A DNA stretch of 64,000 bases from the NCBI GenBank assembly GCA_963662175.1, contig OY759214.1, forward strand, positions 77,822,037 through 77,886,036. The letters run 5' to 3'. The translations under genes and the position numbers were made by a program. Source of the stretch: Aradus depressus. Its lineage: Eukaryota > Arthropoda > Insecta > Hemiptera > Aradidae. The notes beneath the pieces were generated by a model, which had not been told where the DNA came from, ran no database searches, and saw only the letters and a program-made list of their open reading frames with translations. Below are positions 11,083 through 21,928 of the stretch, piece by piece (the first letter of the stretch is position 1; every line of letters starts with the position of its first letter).

Positions 11083-11783
11083 ATCTGAGATAATAGATGA
11101 AATAACAATGGGCCCAGGACAGACTTTGGAGTACCCCTGAACAAACAAAGCATTGAGAAATATCCAACGCCCTAGAAAGCGGTCTACCCTTCTTTCAACT
11201 TCTGTTTTGTAATTCTCTAGTTAATAACCCTTTAGTTCCACATATTAGTATGCAAAGTGATTCACAGTATACCTAACATGTTATTTAACCGTTAACTATT
11301 ATCTTAGTTCATCGCCTACCAGGAAATAGACTGTTATTTTTGGGTTGCGAATTAATTAGGGATATCGTTCTCTGTCAGAAGTACCTATATGTAGAACTTA
11401 ATGCTTTCGGTTATGATCGGTTTTATAATAATGGGTGCATACGGATTGCATGGAAATATGTTAATATTAAATATTTTAATTGAATATTATCAGTAGTAGA
11501 GACAGTGAGGGAGAATGTCATATGTCTATGGTTTAGGGTAACAAGAACACGAGAATGAGGAGATTAGGCTAATCAGATGAGCAAGCCTTCCTATAAGCAA
11601 TCCCTGGATAGGCAGATTCCAAAATGAAGTTTGGTTGAAATATATTCAGCCATATTTTAGATATTAAAGTTTATGTTTAACCTGAAACGGATAAAAACTG
11701 AGTAATATTTTTTAAATAATTAATGCATAGAAAGCCATTTTTTTTACAGTTCCATTTAATTTATGTTTATTTCTCTGTTTCAG

Positions 11784-12353
11784 TTCGTGTTTCTCGCCGC
11801 CGCACTTGCTTGCGCTAGTGCCGGCTTAGCTCCCGCCTACGCCCCAGCTGCCTATGCTGCACCCGCCTACGGCCTTGCTCATGCCGCTCCTGCCGTAGCC
11901 TACGCCGCTCCAGCATACACCAAAACCATCGCCGCTGGCCCAGCTCTAGCGTACGCTTCTCCAGCCTATGCCCACGCACCAGCATACGCTCATGCCCCAG
12001 CTCTTGCCTACGCCGCACCTACCATCACTAAGACCATCGGATACGCTGCACCAGCTTACGCTAAGACCATTGCTCCAGCGTACGCTTCAACCGCCTACGC
12101 AGCTCCCATTGCCAAGGCGTACGCTCCTGCTGCCTATGCTCCTGCTGCCTACGCCGCTCCTGCTGCATATGCCGCACCTGCCTACGCTTCATACGCCCAT
12201 GCACCAGCTGCCTACGCTTCGTACGCTCATGCCCCAGCTGCCTACGCTGCTCCAGTGGCCAAGGTGGCCGCTCCTCTTGGTGTAGCTTACTCTGCAGCCC
12301 CCGCCGTCGCCCATCTTTCTTTTGAAGGTCTTGGCGCACACTATGCCTGGTAA
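11784..12353 (+). CDS. Cuticle gene 1, exon 2: Ala/Pro/Tyr-rich CPFL-type cuticular protein
   Basis: Joined to the mini-exon at 2579-2587 this gives 192 residues. A signal peptide (MYK plus FVFLAAALACASAG, cleavage near residue 17) is followed by a long low-complexity region. That region is made of YAAPAY- and HAPAYA-like units, the AAPA-type repeats common in insect cuticular proteins. The last 25 residues (LGVAYSAAPAVAH onward, ending HYAW) match the C-terminus of genes 2 and 3. The 44-residue CPF motif is absent, so CPFL or a related low-complexity class fits best. It is a secreted structural component of the cuticle. An in-frame ATG at 11763 just upstream would also give a signal peptide, but it lies in the acceptor pyrimidine tract and lacks a promoter-like element. 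Exon GC content is far above the flanks. AATAAA is at 12491-12496. Confidence 0.88.
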   Translation, partial: FVFLAAALACASAGLAPAYAPAAYAAPAYGLAHAAPAVAYAAPAYTKTIAAGPALAYASPAYAHAPAYAHAPALAYAAPTITKTIGYAAPAYAKTIAPAYASTAYAAPIAKAYAPAAYAPAAYAAPAAYAAPAYASYAHAPAAYASYAHAPAAYAAPVAKVAAPLGVAYSAAPAVAHLSFEGLGAHYAW

Positions 12354-12490
12354 ATAAGCCCGTTTACTTTAAGGTGAAGAATAGTGGATAAAGACCACTG
12401 TATTTCCTCGAAATAAGACATGAAAACAATTTTTTTAAGTTATAAGAAGTATTATAAATCAAATTTTATAGTGTAAATAGATTGCCATGA

Positions 12491-12496
12491 AATAAA
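12491..12496 (+). terminator. Polyadenylation signal of cuticle gene 1
   Basis: AATAAA 138 bases after the stop codon, followed by a T-rich stretch. Confidence 0.6.
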
Positions 12497-12644
12497 TATT
12501 TATATTTTTTTTTCAGTACTCAGTTTATTTTTTATTTGCCTCTCCATAAGATAAATTAATTAAAATGAAAATATTTTTTATTACAATTTATCAACAAAAA
12601 AAAAAATTATATTTTGAAATGTGTCTTCATTATTCTAATATACA

Positions 12645-12731
12645 CTAAGGTAGTCTTGTCCACCAAAGTGACAAAAGAGCCTCTCTAGTAGGCACTATGT
12701 CCTCATAGTTGAAGCCCGGGGGTGAGTCATC
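12645..12731 (+). mobile_element. SINE A tail fragment
   Basis: Shares 'cttgtccaccaaagtgac' and 'gaagcccggg' with the 3' third of SINE A. It is diverged. Confidence 0.6.
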
Positions 12732-13315
12732 AAAAACAACAATCTCATTAATATATTTTGAAATTACAAGGATATTCGGGAAAAAGAAGAATTTTTTCAA
12801 AAGTCAACTGTACAACACAAATTTTTTTCATTCAAGGCATCACCGCAACAAAATATTCGAGGACATCCACGTAGTATTATTATATTTTTTTCTTTGTGCA
12901 TTCAAAAGAATATTCCTAGTCTTTTTTCTTTCAACTTTAGTGTAAGGAAGAATTGCATTCGTACGAAAATCCGAGATAGAGTTCTCAATGGAACATGTTT
13001 TGACCATTTTTGCGATGATGTCAGTCCACGCTCCTGTCTTTCTGTGTGTGTGTTTGTTATTGAAATTTTGATTGAGTCCACTAATGCAGAAACGATTGTA
13101 GCCATGAACTAGAAATTTGAGATCATGATGTCGCATGAGGTAACTTAGATCTGAATAGTTTTTTACCGAAATCATACGAAAATTGAAGCAACTTTACTTC
13201 AAGGCGTAAATTATACCTTTTATATTTATGACCATAAAAAGTGTCGCCAAAAACCGTCTAACAAATTATTTGAAAGCCTTTTTTGATGGACGTATATTCC
13301 CATTCAAATGTTTCG

Positions 13316-13582
13316 CGGGTTCGAAACCCGGCCGAAACCCTTAGGTTTTTTAACTGGAAAGTGAAAAAACCTTGAGCAGGCCATCCTTTGGATGGGACGT
13401 TAAGCGATGATCCCGAGCCTGTACGATGTCACATATTCGTTAAAAACCCCTACCCTTGGTGAATAAAAATTTAGGTCAAGCAAAATTGTGGACTCCCATA
13501 GTAGAGTCGGGCTCATGTCCAGCAGAGTGACGAATGAGCGCTCTGGTAGTAGGCGATATGATCTGGTAGATACAGTCAGGGC
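13316..13582 (+). mobile_element. SINE A, 5'-truncated
   Basis: Begins at box B ('gggttcgaaacccggccg') and runs through the body to 'gtagtaggcgatatgatc'. The box A half is missing. Confidence 0.8.
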
Positions 13583-13678
13583 TGGAGTCACAATAATTTA
13601 CTAATAACTTGATGTTACTTACTGATAGAGGGTTGTTTCTAATATTAACATTTGTACATACAGACATTTTCCAGAAAG

Positions 13679-13985
13679 AGGGCGCCGGTAGCTCAGTGGC
13701 TTGCCTTCTGAGCTCAAGATCGTGGGTTCGAAACCCGACCGAGGACCTTAGTTTATTTTACCTCCTAAAGAATATAAACTTAACATGCCGTTATGCGTTA
13801 TGATGGGACGTTAAGCGACGGTTCCGAGCCTGTACGAAAAATAAAAATTTAGGGTAGGCAAAATTTACGACTCCCACAGTAGAGTCGGGCTCATGTTCAC
13901 CAGAGTGACGAAAGAGTGCTCTGGTAGTAGGCGATGTGACCTTGTAGTTAAAGCCCGGGCATGAGTCATAAAACCTAACCTAACC
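13679..13985 (+). mobile_element. SINE A with tRNA-like head
   Basis: Box A TAGCTCAGTGG is at 13689-13699 and box B GGTTCGAAACC at 13725-13735. The head is about 10 bases shorter between the boxes than in other copies. The body ends at 'gggcatgagtcataaaacct'. It lies about 100 bases downstream of the truncated copy at 13316-13582 in the same orientation. Confidence 0.85.
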
Positions 13986-14050
13986 CTGTAGGTGAATCTC
14001 CGTCAATGTACTCCCCCACACGAATTAATCAACTAAGTTTTTGCTCTCAA
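13985..14050 (-). repeat. Rep1 end fragment
   Basis: 'ggtgaatctccgtcaatgta' to 'ctctcaaaacg' matches the terminal part of Rep1 on the minus strand. Bases 14060-14985 after it hold nothing I recognise. Confidence 0.55.
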
Positions 14051-14989
14051 AACGCGATTCTATATAATATATTATATAAGTACATCATTCACTAAAGATG
14101 GTGCTATATGTATGAAAATCATATTTTGGTAACTTCAAATTTTTCCAACCACAATATCTTTAGAAAAAATTAATAGATTTAAATTGAAATTATTTCCATA
14201 TAGGTTATTATGACTTAAATAGCAAATAATGGATAATTGAGGTTAATAGTATCCGAAATGTGAACAATTTGCTCTGGTCATTTGTAGTAATTTTCTCTCT
14301 TATAGTTCGTCTTTTTTATTATACTTTTTTTTTTATTTTTATAATCTTTGTAATGCGTGAATTTAAGGGAGAAAAAAAATCCATGTTACAATAGAGCATG
14401 AAACCATTTCAAGTTGGTGTTTTTGATGAGATGCCGGAAGATTTTAAAGCGTAATGACCCCACGCCTCGGTGATATAGTGGACCACTTTCTCTCCTGTCT
14501 CACACGACAATAGACGTACAACTCCTCTAAATATGTTAAATGTCACATGTAAATAGACTCCACTCTCCTTGGCAAAAAAAAAGACTGATTTTAATCTAGG
14601 ATTTGTAATTCCAAAGGGGTGTTTTGCAATTGAGATGGGTGTGACATCTACATGACTTTAAACGGTTTCGTATATGTTGCAGTTAAATGGGTTTTTTAGG
14701 CTAATTGTATCTCTACCTAGTAAAACAAATTGACTAAATGGGAATAATGCCACTTTTGGGTTGTGTGAGGAGATTTTGAATTTTGCAATAATATATTTTT
14801 CAGCAGCTATTTATTTGGTTTTACAAATTTGAAAAACTCCCATCATCAGTATCAAAAAAAAAATTATACAATCATTTAACTGAGCTGGAGATCACAGGAT
14901 AAAATCCAGGCCAAGCCTTCTGGGAGGTTAAAAAATGTTAAGCACGTCGTACTTCGGAAGGGATTTTAACAATATGTAAGATCAAATTA

Positions 14990-15332
14990 TTAGTTAGTTA
15001 TTATAATTCATGCTCGGGCGTTAACTACGAGGTCATATCGCCTACTACCAGAGCGCTCTTTAGTCACTCTGGTGGACATGAGCCCTACTCTACTGTGGGA
15101 AACTTTAACTTTGCCTACCCTAAATTTTTATTCACCTAGAGTAGGGTCTTTAACGAGTACCTGACATCGTACAGGCTCGGGACCATCGCTTAACGTCCCA
15201 TCCGAAGGACGGCGTGTTTAAGTTGATTTAACCTCCCTGATAAAATAAACTAAGGGGCTCGGTCGGGTTTCGAACCCACGTTCTTGAGCTCAGAAGACAA
15301 GCACGCGTACCACTGAGCTACCGGCGACCTTA
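14990..15332 (-). mobile_element. SINE A, full length
   Basis: Minus-oriented copy with both box B ('gggtttcgaaccc' on the plus strand) and box A ('ccactgagcta'). About 340 bases and very similar to the copy at 4917-5247. Confidence 0.85.
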
Positions 15333-15339
15333 AACAAAA

Positions 15340-15815
15340 AGGTCAATAACTGTCGATGTAATAAATGTATCGACATGAAATTTCATATTTAAAGTCAAAA
15401 CTCATTGTGGGCATAACCTGACAAACTTCAGCAATATTGATTCGCTGAGGGGAAGGGGGGGGGGGGGGGGGGTTAAGGGGAGATAACCCAATCAGAAAAC
15501 ACTATTTACTCCCGATGTAATTATTTACCGTCACAAAATTTAATATGAGGATTTAGGAGTCCCTATGTTAGTCAAATCCCTCCTTCTTTGTGGCTGATTT
15601 CGCTAAAAATAGATGTTATCCATAAGGGGTATACAATTTCGTGTCAATATATTTATTTTATCTTGTGTTATTGTGCACACAGACAGAACTTTTTTTTTTA
15701 GAATCAGGGTGTCGGGAAACATGAAATTCAATGAAAAATTCATCAAATTTCTAACTCGTAGCACAATTTTCCAAATTCTTTGTATAATTGGGGAAGTAAT
15801 AACAGGTTACTAAAT
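15340..15815. repeat. Rep1 with 18-G tract, composite
   Basis: Plus-oriented sequence to about 15580, with a run of 18 G at 15455-15472 at the usual internal position. It is joined to minus-oriented sequence ending 'tgtataattggggaagtaat' at about 15800. This arrangement of two halves in opposite orientation also occurs at 53140-53585. Confidence 0.6.
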
Positions 15816-16402
15816 ATACACCACTAATTCAAACCTGTTACCTCCAATTTGGCCCACTAGATTCGCTAGGGTCTGAGTGAATGATTCTACGTTTAACAAC
15901 AGGTTATCTAATATGAATGGAGGAGTAGAGAGTATGTTAATGAATGGCATTCATATCACACATAAGGCAATGTGGATTACAGCAAGACAGTGCCATTTCC
16001 TTCACTCACCATACAGAGGACACAGTCAACCACACGTTCCTCACTGATCTACAGATAAGTGCAGTTTACATTAGCATTAGAAATCTATTTAAAGTTCCTT
16101 TCCACGCTTCACTTTCCATTAGTTGACTCCTATAGATCAGTGACCCCAAACCAATTCGAATTTCGTTAGGACATTGATGTTTATTCAAACATCTGTCATT
16201 ATTATTATGTTCGATATGCATATTATGCATATGTTATAAAATCAGTTCTGTTTAGAAATGTCCCACGGCCTCTTGCTTCTTACCGACAGTCACCCCATCA
16301 GTAACTCGCTAGGAGCCTGTCCGGTAGTGGGGGGCTAAGCGATAGTTCAGCAAAAATACGAGGTCTGTGTTTCCCGCTTGAAGATATCTTCATTTGTTGA
16401 TT

Positions 16403-16994
16403 GCTCTGAAGTATACGGAATGTTTCAAGTGGCATGAACGTTTTAAGGGTGGTCGACAGTCGATTGAAGACGATGAGCCTCCTGGATGTCCTTCCACGTC
16501 AACTGACGACCCACATGTCGACAATATCAACACCCTGGTGCGGGCAATCGACGACTGACCGGCAGGGAGTTTGCTGAAGAGTGTGGGACGTCTGAGGGAA
16601 GCCATCCGTCGCAGAAGGCCAGAAATGTGGAGGAGTGGCGACTGGTTTTTCCATCACGACAACGCTACACGCTACAGCCCATTCAGCCCTCGGAACTCGT
16701 GAGTTTTTCGCCAAACACTCGATCACTGTTCCCCCCCCCCTCCCCCCTCCCCCCTACTCACCTGACCTTGCTCCTTGTGACTTTTTCTTGTTCCCCAAAC
16801 TCAAAAGACCCTTGAAAGGAAGAAGATTTGAAACGATGCCCGAGATTAAGGCAAATGCGACGAAGCAGCTGAAGGACATTACAAAAGAAGCGTACCAGGA
16901 CTGTTTCAACAAGTTAAAACACCGTTGTGATAAGTGTGTGCGTTGGGGAGGAGAGTACTTTGAAGGGGGACCCAGACATGTAACTTCTAAATAA
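16403..16994 (+). pseudogene. mariner transposase fossil (internally deleted)
   Basis: The first part reads KWHERFKGGRQSIEDDEPPG, the N-terminal helix-turn-helix region of mariner transposases. A stop and frameshifts follow. The sequence then jumps to FFHHDNA, which holds the second catalytic Asp, and to YSPDLAPCDFFLFPKLKRPL, which holds the third Asp of the DD34D triad. It ends in a typical C-terminus near GGEYFEG. The central section with the first Asp is missing, roughly 400 bases relative to the family. A C-run at about 16732-16755 has expanded a Pro-coding stretch. Inert. Confidence 0.8.
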
Positions 16995-17329
16995 AGTATA
17001 TTTTGTTTTATGACGTCAGTCCGCGTATTTTTTGATTGGAAGAAATTGCTCAACTTATCCGTTCGTCGCCGTGCAAGATATTATTTCTCCTTCTGAATTG
17101 TTCAAATTCGGCCCCTGAAAACTGTGGCCCGTTGTCCGTAACCACTTGTTCAGGAATTCCGAACCTTACAAAAAGTTACTTAGTACACTTAATTGAAAAT
17201 TTATCTCATTTTAAATAAAATATACAGTCGGATCTCCTTATATCGAAATTGACGGTTCCTAAAAAAACAATTTGATAAATAGTAACTTCGATACATAGAA
17301 ACACTATGAGAGTCCTTCGGATGGGAAAA

Positions 17330-17450
17330 TTTAGTATGAGGATTCAGAAGCCACTATCTAAGTTAAATATCGAGTTTTAGCCCAATCGAACTATTGGATT
17401 TGGAGGGAAAGCGAGAACGTAATAGCTCGTGATTCACTGTCGATTTTTTT
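17330..17450 (+). repeat. Rep1 fragment
   Basis: 'aaaatttagtatgaggattc' to 'cgtgattcactgtcg' matches the distal part of Rep1. Confidence 0.55.
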
Positions 17451-17769
17451 GTTCTCATTACGAGTGTGATATTTCAATGTTAGATCGTTTGGGCGTGAAA
17501 AGGTTACTGAAATTCTTGACAGGGTCTGCGACAAGTATTCTATGTTTAAAGTAGGTCCTGATCATTTCTTTCATAATTCATGACTGATCTTTCGAATTTA
17601 ATATAAGTAATGAGGGGTGGGAAAGAGGCTGGAGGGGTGGTAAAGAGGGTGGAGAAGGGATAAGAAGGAGTGGGAGACACTGTATTTAAGCTGGTAGAGA
17701 TCTGAGACGAGGATCAGAGGTTGCGAAGGATCAAGCTACGCTATATGAGAAAAAGCATTGACATCCTAC

Positions 17770-17980
17770 CTTTTTTATTTGACCAGTTACACGAAGTATA
17801 GGAAAAGTTATGTAATCGCCCGAAAATTCGATGTTGATTTTTCACCTGAATTTAATGTTTTCCGATTCCCAGATTAAAAAAAAAAATCGTTCATCACCGG
17901 AATGTACTTCCCCAGCCCGATCTAATCAACTAAGCTGCTATATACTTCCTCTAATACCAATCGACCGTTTTGGCTAAAAA
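17770..17980. repeat. Rep1 fragments in opposite orientations
   Basis: Plus-oriented head ('acacgaagtata', 'cgatgttgatttttcacc'), then at about 17890 a minus-oriented end ('aatgtacttccccagccc'). Confidence 0.55.
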
Positions 17981-18204
17981 CCAGTCCCTGATATACATTT
18001 CATCGGCAGTTATTACGGCGCCCTCTAGAAATTTGATGTTGAGCATTTGGATTTCATATTTTTCGAACCCTTCATTCATACCATTTTTTGCAACGATGCC
18101 TTTCTGTGCGTGTGTATGGGTACGATTTGAACTTTGTGAGCGCTCTGACGAAAAAACATGTTGTAGCTATGAAGTTGAAAATTGAAATGATGAAATTACG
18201 TGTT

Positions 18205-18510
18205 CTAGCTTGTACAGGAGGGGAAGTTATGTAATCGGTCAGAAATTCGATTTTGACTTTTCACTGGAATTTCATGTGCAAAATCAGCAAAAGGAAGAAG
18301 GAAATCAAAGAGGGGGGCTCAATTGAAAAACCATAATAACAGCCGATGGAATGAATGTATCAGCACGATATTTTATAAATACATCTGAAACCTCATAGGG
18401 ACAACACATATCAATTTTCAGCCGATTCAACCAAATGAGACTGGAGGAGACAAGATATTATCAACACAAAATATAGTTTGATGATTCAGAAGTCTCTAAG
18501 AAACCTAAAA
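18205..18510 (+). repeat. Rep1 repeat, partial
   Basis: 'ggggaagttatgtaatcggt' at about 18221 begins the copy. 'ccgatggaatgaatgtatc' and 'gaagtctctaag' lie further on. Confidence 0.65.
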
Positions 18511-18539
18511 TGTTCCTGAATTTCCACATATCAGTTTCG

Positions 18540-18848
18540 CCGTTTTTAGTGTTCCGTGCCAAAATTAGTAAAACGGAACAGTAATGGAATCACTAATGTG
18601 TCCGTCCGTCTGTCACAGGCGATTTTCTCTGAAACTATTCGGAGTAAAAATTTGAAATTTAGCTCAGAGATAGAGTGTGAGGGAGATATGAAGTATAAAA
18701 AGTTGGATTGTGATTCTGGGGGTTAATTTCAGGGGGTAAATTGGGAAATTAAAAAAAAATCTTTTTCAAGGGCATCGTATAGGGTGTCAAATGAAAGCTT
18801 ATTGAAGCACTAATTCAACAATATTTGATTTTTTTAAACATTTAGAAC
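18540..18848. repeat. Unclassified interspersed repeat
   Basis: The stretch from 'gtgttccgtgccaaaatta' through 'ctgtcacaggcgattttctc' resembles a non-coding repeat type widespread in insects, but I cannot name the family. Its last 60 bases recur at 19334-19395, across the LINE fragment. Confidence 0.4.
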
Positions 18849-19320
18849 AGCTGTTTTGGCTATAAAGTGCTTAACACGCGTTAAAGTTTGTTAACATTTA
18901 TTATTAATATTGTGACGGTGTTATAAGTTTTTATATTACTAAACAGTGACAAAGACACTCAAGTTCTCCCTCTGTTTGGGCGAGAATGAAACCCGGTGTT
19001 TCGAAACGAGAACAGTCTAATAATTTTAATATTCAAAATTCTAACCTTGCCGATATCGATATCAAGCAAATAAACAATGTGGCCGGAACAGGTGAGATGA
19101 TATCCACTTTTTTACCTGCTAAGAGGCAGCTCTCTTCAAGCTGTGAGGACCCTGGGATATCAATGGCAGTACACGGCGGCCAAGTAGTCCCTGATAACAG
19201 AGCCATCTCCCAGGAGCCTCAGCTGAAGAAGAACCGATATACTCTATAAATCAAACCCATACCCAACACCAACACAGAACAGATACGAGCCACTTCTCAC
19301 TCTTCAAGACGGACAGGAGA
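18849..19320 (+). mobile_element. 3'-truncated Jockey LINE copy (5' UTR and start of ORF1)
   Basis: Matches 22482-22950 of the full-length LINE, from 'acagctgttttggctataaa' through 'caagacggacaggagac'. ORF1 starts at ATG 18986 and runs 87 residues to a stop at 19247-19249. Having the 5' end but not the 3' end is the reverse of normal LINE truncation. Near-identical sequence ('agggtgtcaaatgaaag') lies on both sides, at 18781 and 19334. Confidence 0.8.
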
Positions 19321-19329
19321 CACGGACAG

Positions 19330-20220
19330 GTGACTGTAGGGTGTCAAATGAAAGGTTACTAAAGCACAAATTCAACAATATTATATGATGTATTTTTTTT
19401 ATGGATTTTGTCAAACATTTCTCGGGAAAAACGCTTAAAAATTGCTGTCCCCTACCTCATCACCTAAAGGATTGCTCAGAAAATTCTGAAAAAATCATGA
19501 TCATTGAGAATTAGGTATAGATTGAGCCAAAATTATTATGATTGAAAAATTCTAGCTCTATCAATTGTTATAAACAATTTAATTGTTTATTTCCTTCTAA
19601 ATGCAGAACCACTGGTTTTAGAGAACAAGTTTTTAGACAAAAAATATTTCTCACGATGTAAGGAACAACTTTTGTTTACATTTTTTTCAAAATTTATTAT
19701 AAAAATTATTTAAAGTACCTATGTTATCCTCCCACCTTATCTCCAAAAGTATAAATCAGAACAATTTGAAGAAAATCAGGAACATTGACTATAAGGTGTA
19801 AATTGAACGAAAAATTATCACGAGTGCATTACTATCAATCATTTAAGTGGGAGGCTGATGGAACACTAATTGTGGAATGCATGTATGTATGCACTTGACC
19901 GATTTTTTTTTTTTCTAAGAAGTATTTGAGCCAGCTAACCCAATTTTAAGGGATAGACGGTTCCCACAATTTCATAGATACGAGAGAGGAAACTTAATAC
20001 TTCCGATATAAAATGCGATCTCCAGTTGACATGAGCCCAGTCTGTTGCTTCTCCCTAATTGGACAATGACAAAGAAAGCAAGTTAAGAAGGGATATATAA
20101 AGCGGCTGTAAAAGGTCAGACCGCACCTCCATAGCCTTGCTCTGGAAACAGGCCCCAAATTGTCAAGGATCATCCTCCCAGGACCTGGCTACATCGGCAT
20201 CCACTAACCTTGCTCGTCTT
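19330..20220. other. No gene recognised; possible TATA promoter at 20094-20101
   Basis: Mostly AT-rich, with a repeat segment at the left end. Around 20090 there is TATATAAA followed 15 bases later by GGTCAGACC, a sequence like an arthropod initiator. The surroundings are locally GC-richer. No start codon or coding frame follows on the plus strand before 20220, so this is only a candidate core promoter. Confidence 0.3.
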
Positions 20221-20262
20221 CACTACTTTTTTTAATATTTTTTATTTATTTTTGAAACTCAC

Positions 20263-20434
20263 CTGAACTAGTTTTAACATCAGACATCCGATTGGCAACA
20301 AGTTTCGTAACTCGGCACTTCATGGAATCTGTATCTTCATACCTCAACAACATTTTCTCTTCCATTTTTAGCATTACTGAATGTTTACAAGTCATTCTTA
20401 AAGCATAACTTCTCAACATTTTACTCGTCCTCAT
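20263..20434 (-). CDS. Possible small host exon (uncertain)
   Basis: The minus-strand frame starts at ATG 20432-20434 and runs 57 codons to a consensus donor (CAG/GTGAGT, junction at 20263/20262). The translation begins MRTSKMLRSYALRMTCKH and has no recognised motif. An in-frame stop lies just upstream of the ATG, so it would have to be a first exon. No partner exon or promoter is identified on this strand. It may be chance. Confidence 0.2.
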
Positions 20435-20639
20435 TCCTTATGTCAATTGGGTTTTCTTTTTAACCAATATTGTGTTATATTCTCATTTGTATCGCTGGCA
20501 AAAAATTACACTCATTACATTGGCAGTTATTCGAGTGAATAAAAAAAAAAAAGAAATACAAAGTAACTGAAATGAATAGAAAATAAATAATCATGATCTC
20601 CTTTGCGAATGCGTTAAATCCCCCACCCACTTCCTTTTT

Positions 20640-20848
20640 TGGTCGAGAATTTTGGACTACACATAAAATTTTGTGTTGATAAATTCATACCCATGTTATT
20701 TTTTTTTTTGTGTGTTACTCCCCCTAATTTTGTCCATATCTTCTGCCGATCCGGCTGAAAATCAAGAGGTGTCGTTCATATGTGTGGATACACATCTAAA
20801 ATTTTGTGTGAATATATTCATTCTATTGTGAGTTATGGGGTTCACAAA
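20640..20848 (-). repeat. Rep1, left part, interrupted by a LINE
   Basis: Minus-oriented Rep1 ('gatccggctgaaaatcaaga', 'tctattgtgagttatgg') ends at 'gttcacaaaa'. The rest of the copy resumes at about 21369 ('acaaacacagaaacttagac') on the far side of the LINE fragment. Confidence 0.65.
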
Positions 20849-20849
20849 A

Positions 20850-21368
20850 CCACGATAACGTATGCATGCCCAGTGTGGGCCATTTTTGCAAGCAATACCA
20901 ACTTGAGAACTCTTCAAGTGGCCCAAAACAAATGCATTAGATTGGTTGGTAGCTACTCCAGGGACACCTCCATCCTCCAAATCCATGAAGACCTAAATGT
21001 TGAGCTCCTACTGGACTACTTAATAAATTTCAGTAAACATTTTTTACTTGAGTGTGACACAAATCAAAACATTTTGGTAAAAATAGAGGGAAAACTTAGG
21101 GAGGGAAACACAAAAATATTCTTTCACGATTTTAAATTATAATCTCTCTTTTTGAATGTTTATTAATTTATTTTCTACTCATTTCAGTTACATTGTATTT
21201 TTTTAAAGAGTTTTTAAAATTTACACTTAAGCAGTAGCATTGTTTTTAATTTGAACTGATTATTTTTGATTTGTATTTAGTGTATAAGGGTAAATGGTTA
21301 AGGAACCTTATTGTATAATTGTATCTCTGTAAATGCGACTGTTATAATAAACTATTCTTCTTCTTCTA
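20850..21368 (+). pseudogene. Jockey-like LINE tail inserted in Rep1
   Basis: The frame at 20780-21142 contains TYACPVWAIFASN, then LQVAQNKCIRLVGSYSRDTS and IHEDLNVELLLDYL. This matches the ORF2 C-terminus of the full-length LINE (TYACPVWIGTSN at 26358) but is a different subfamily. The 3' UTR ends in 'aataaactattcttcttcttc', a (TTC)n tail. A short ACAAA on both sides may be a target-site duplication. Confidence 0.7.
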
Positions 21369-21490
21369 CAAACACAGAAACTTAGACAGGACATTTTTTA
21401 TTCATTTTTGGAATCTGGGGGTCCGAAAGTTCCCAAAATCTTATTCCTGACTGATTACATATCTTCCCTTATACTTGATATAACAAATGA
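21369..21490 (-). repeat. Rep1, right part of the interrupted copy
   Basis: Continues the copy from 20640-20848: 'ttttattcatttttggaat' and 'ctgactgattacatatcttc'. Confidence 0.6.
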
Positions 21491-21736
21491 AAAAAAATTT
21501 AATAAAAGTACTAGTTTTCAAAAGATTTTTATTCAATTTTATGGTACCTAATCACTTAGCGGAATCAAAAAACAGGTTTAAAGTACAGGAGAGGATTGTG
21601 AAAAAATAAGTAAAGAAAAACTGAGATTTGTTTAAGATTCAGCACCCCAAAAATATGTACAGACAGAAGAAATTTTGAAAACGTTTTTGATGACTTGAAT
21701 TTTGCAGGCCTGTGTTATTAGAAGAATTTAGAAAGA

Positions 21737-21928
21737 GTGTGACTCAACTCATGCCCGGGCTTTTAACTGCGAAGTCATATTGCCTACTACCAGAGAGCTC
21801 TTTCGTCGCTCTGGTGGACAAGAGCCCTGACTCTACAGTGTGCAATTTTGCCTAATCAGGTTTATTCAGGGTTTCTAACGAACATGCTCAGGACCATCGC
21901 TTATCGTCCATCCGAAAGACGCCATGAA
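21737..21928 (-). mobile_element. SINE A fragment
   Basis: Minus-oriented tail and body ('catgcccgggcttttaactg', 'gctctggtggacaagagccc'), with small deletions. The head is missing. Confidence 0.7.

Larger units (their letters stand above)
2588..11783 (+). other. Predicted intron 1 of cuticle gene 1 (9.2 kb, repeat-filled)
   Basis: Starts with GTGGGT and ends with a pyrimidine-rich stretch and CAG at 11781-11783. It contains LINE tails (2885-3098, 4170-4870, 8010-8525), SINE A copies (4917-5247, 6133-6352), several Rep1 copies, and a duplicated 330-bp block (5695-6022 and 10745-11082). Stretches at 6420-8010, 8530-9240 and 11083-11780 are AT-rich low-complexity sequence in which I see no gene. 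Confidence 0.6.

Noticed and set aside
11763..11783. Alternative start ATG directly upstream of cuticle gene 1 exon 2
   Set aside because: It lies in the acceptor pyrimidine tract; the shared mini-exon plan and the TATA box at 2518 fit better. No promoter-like element precedes 11763.
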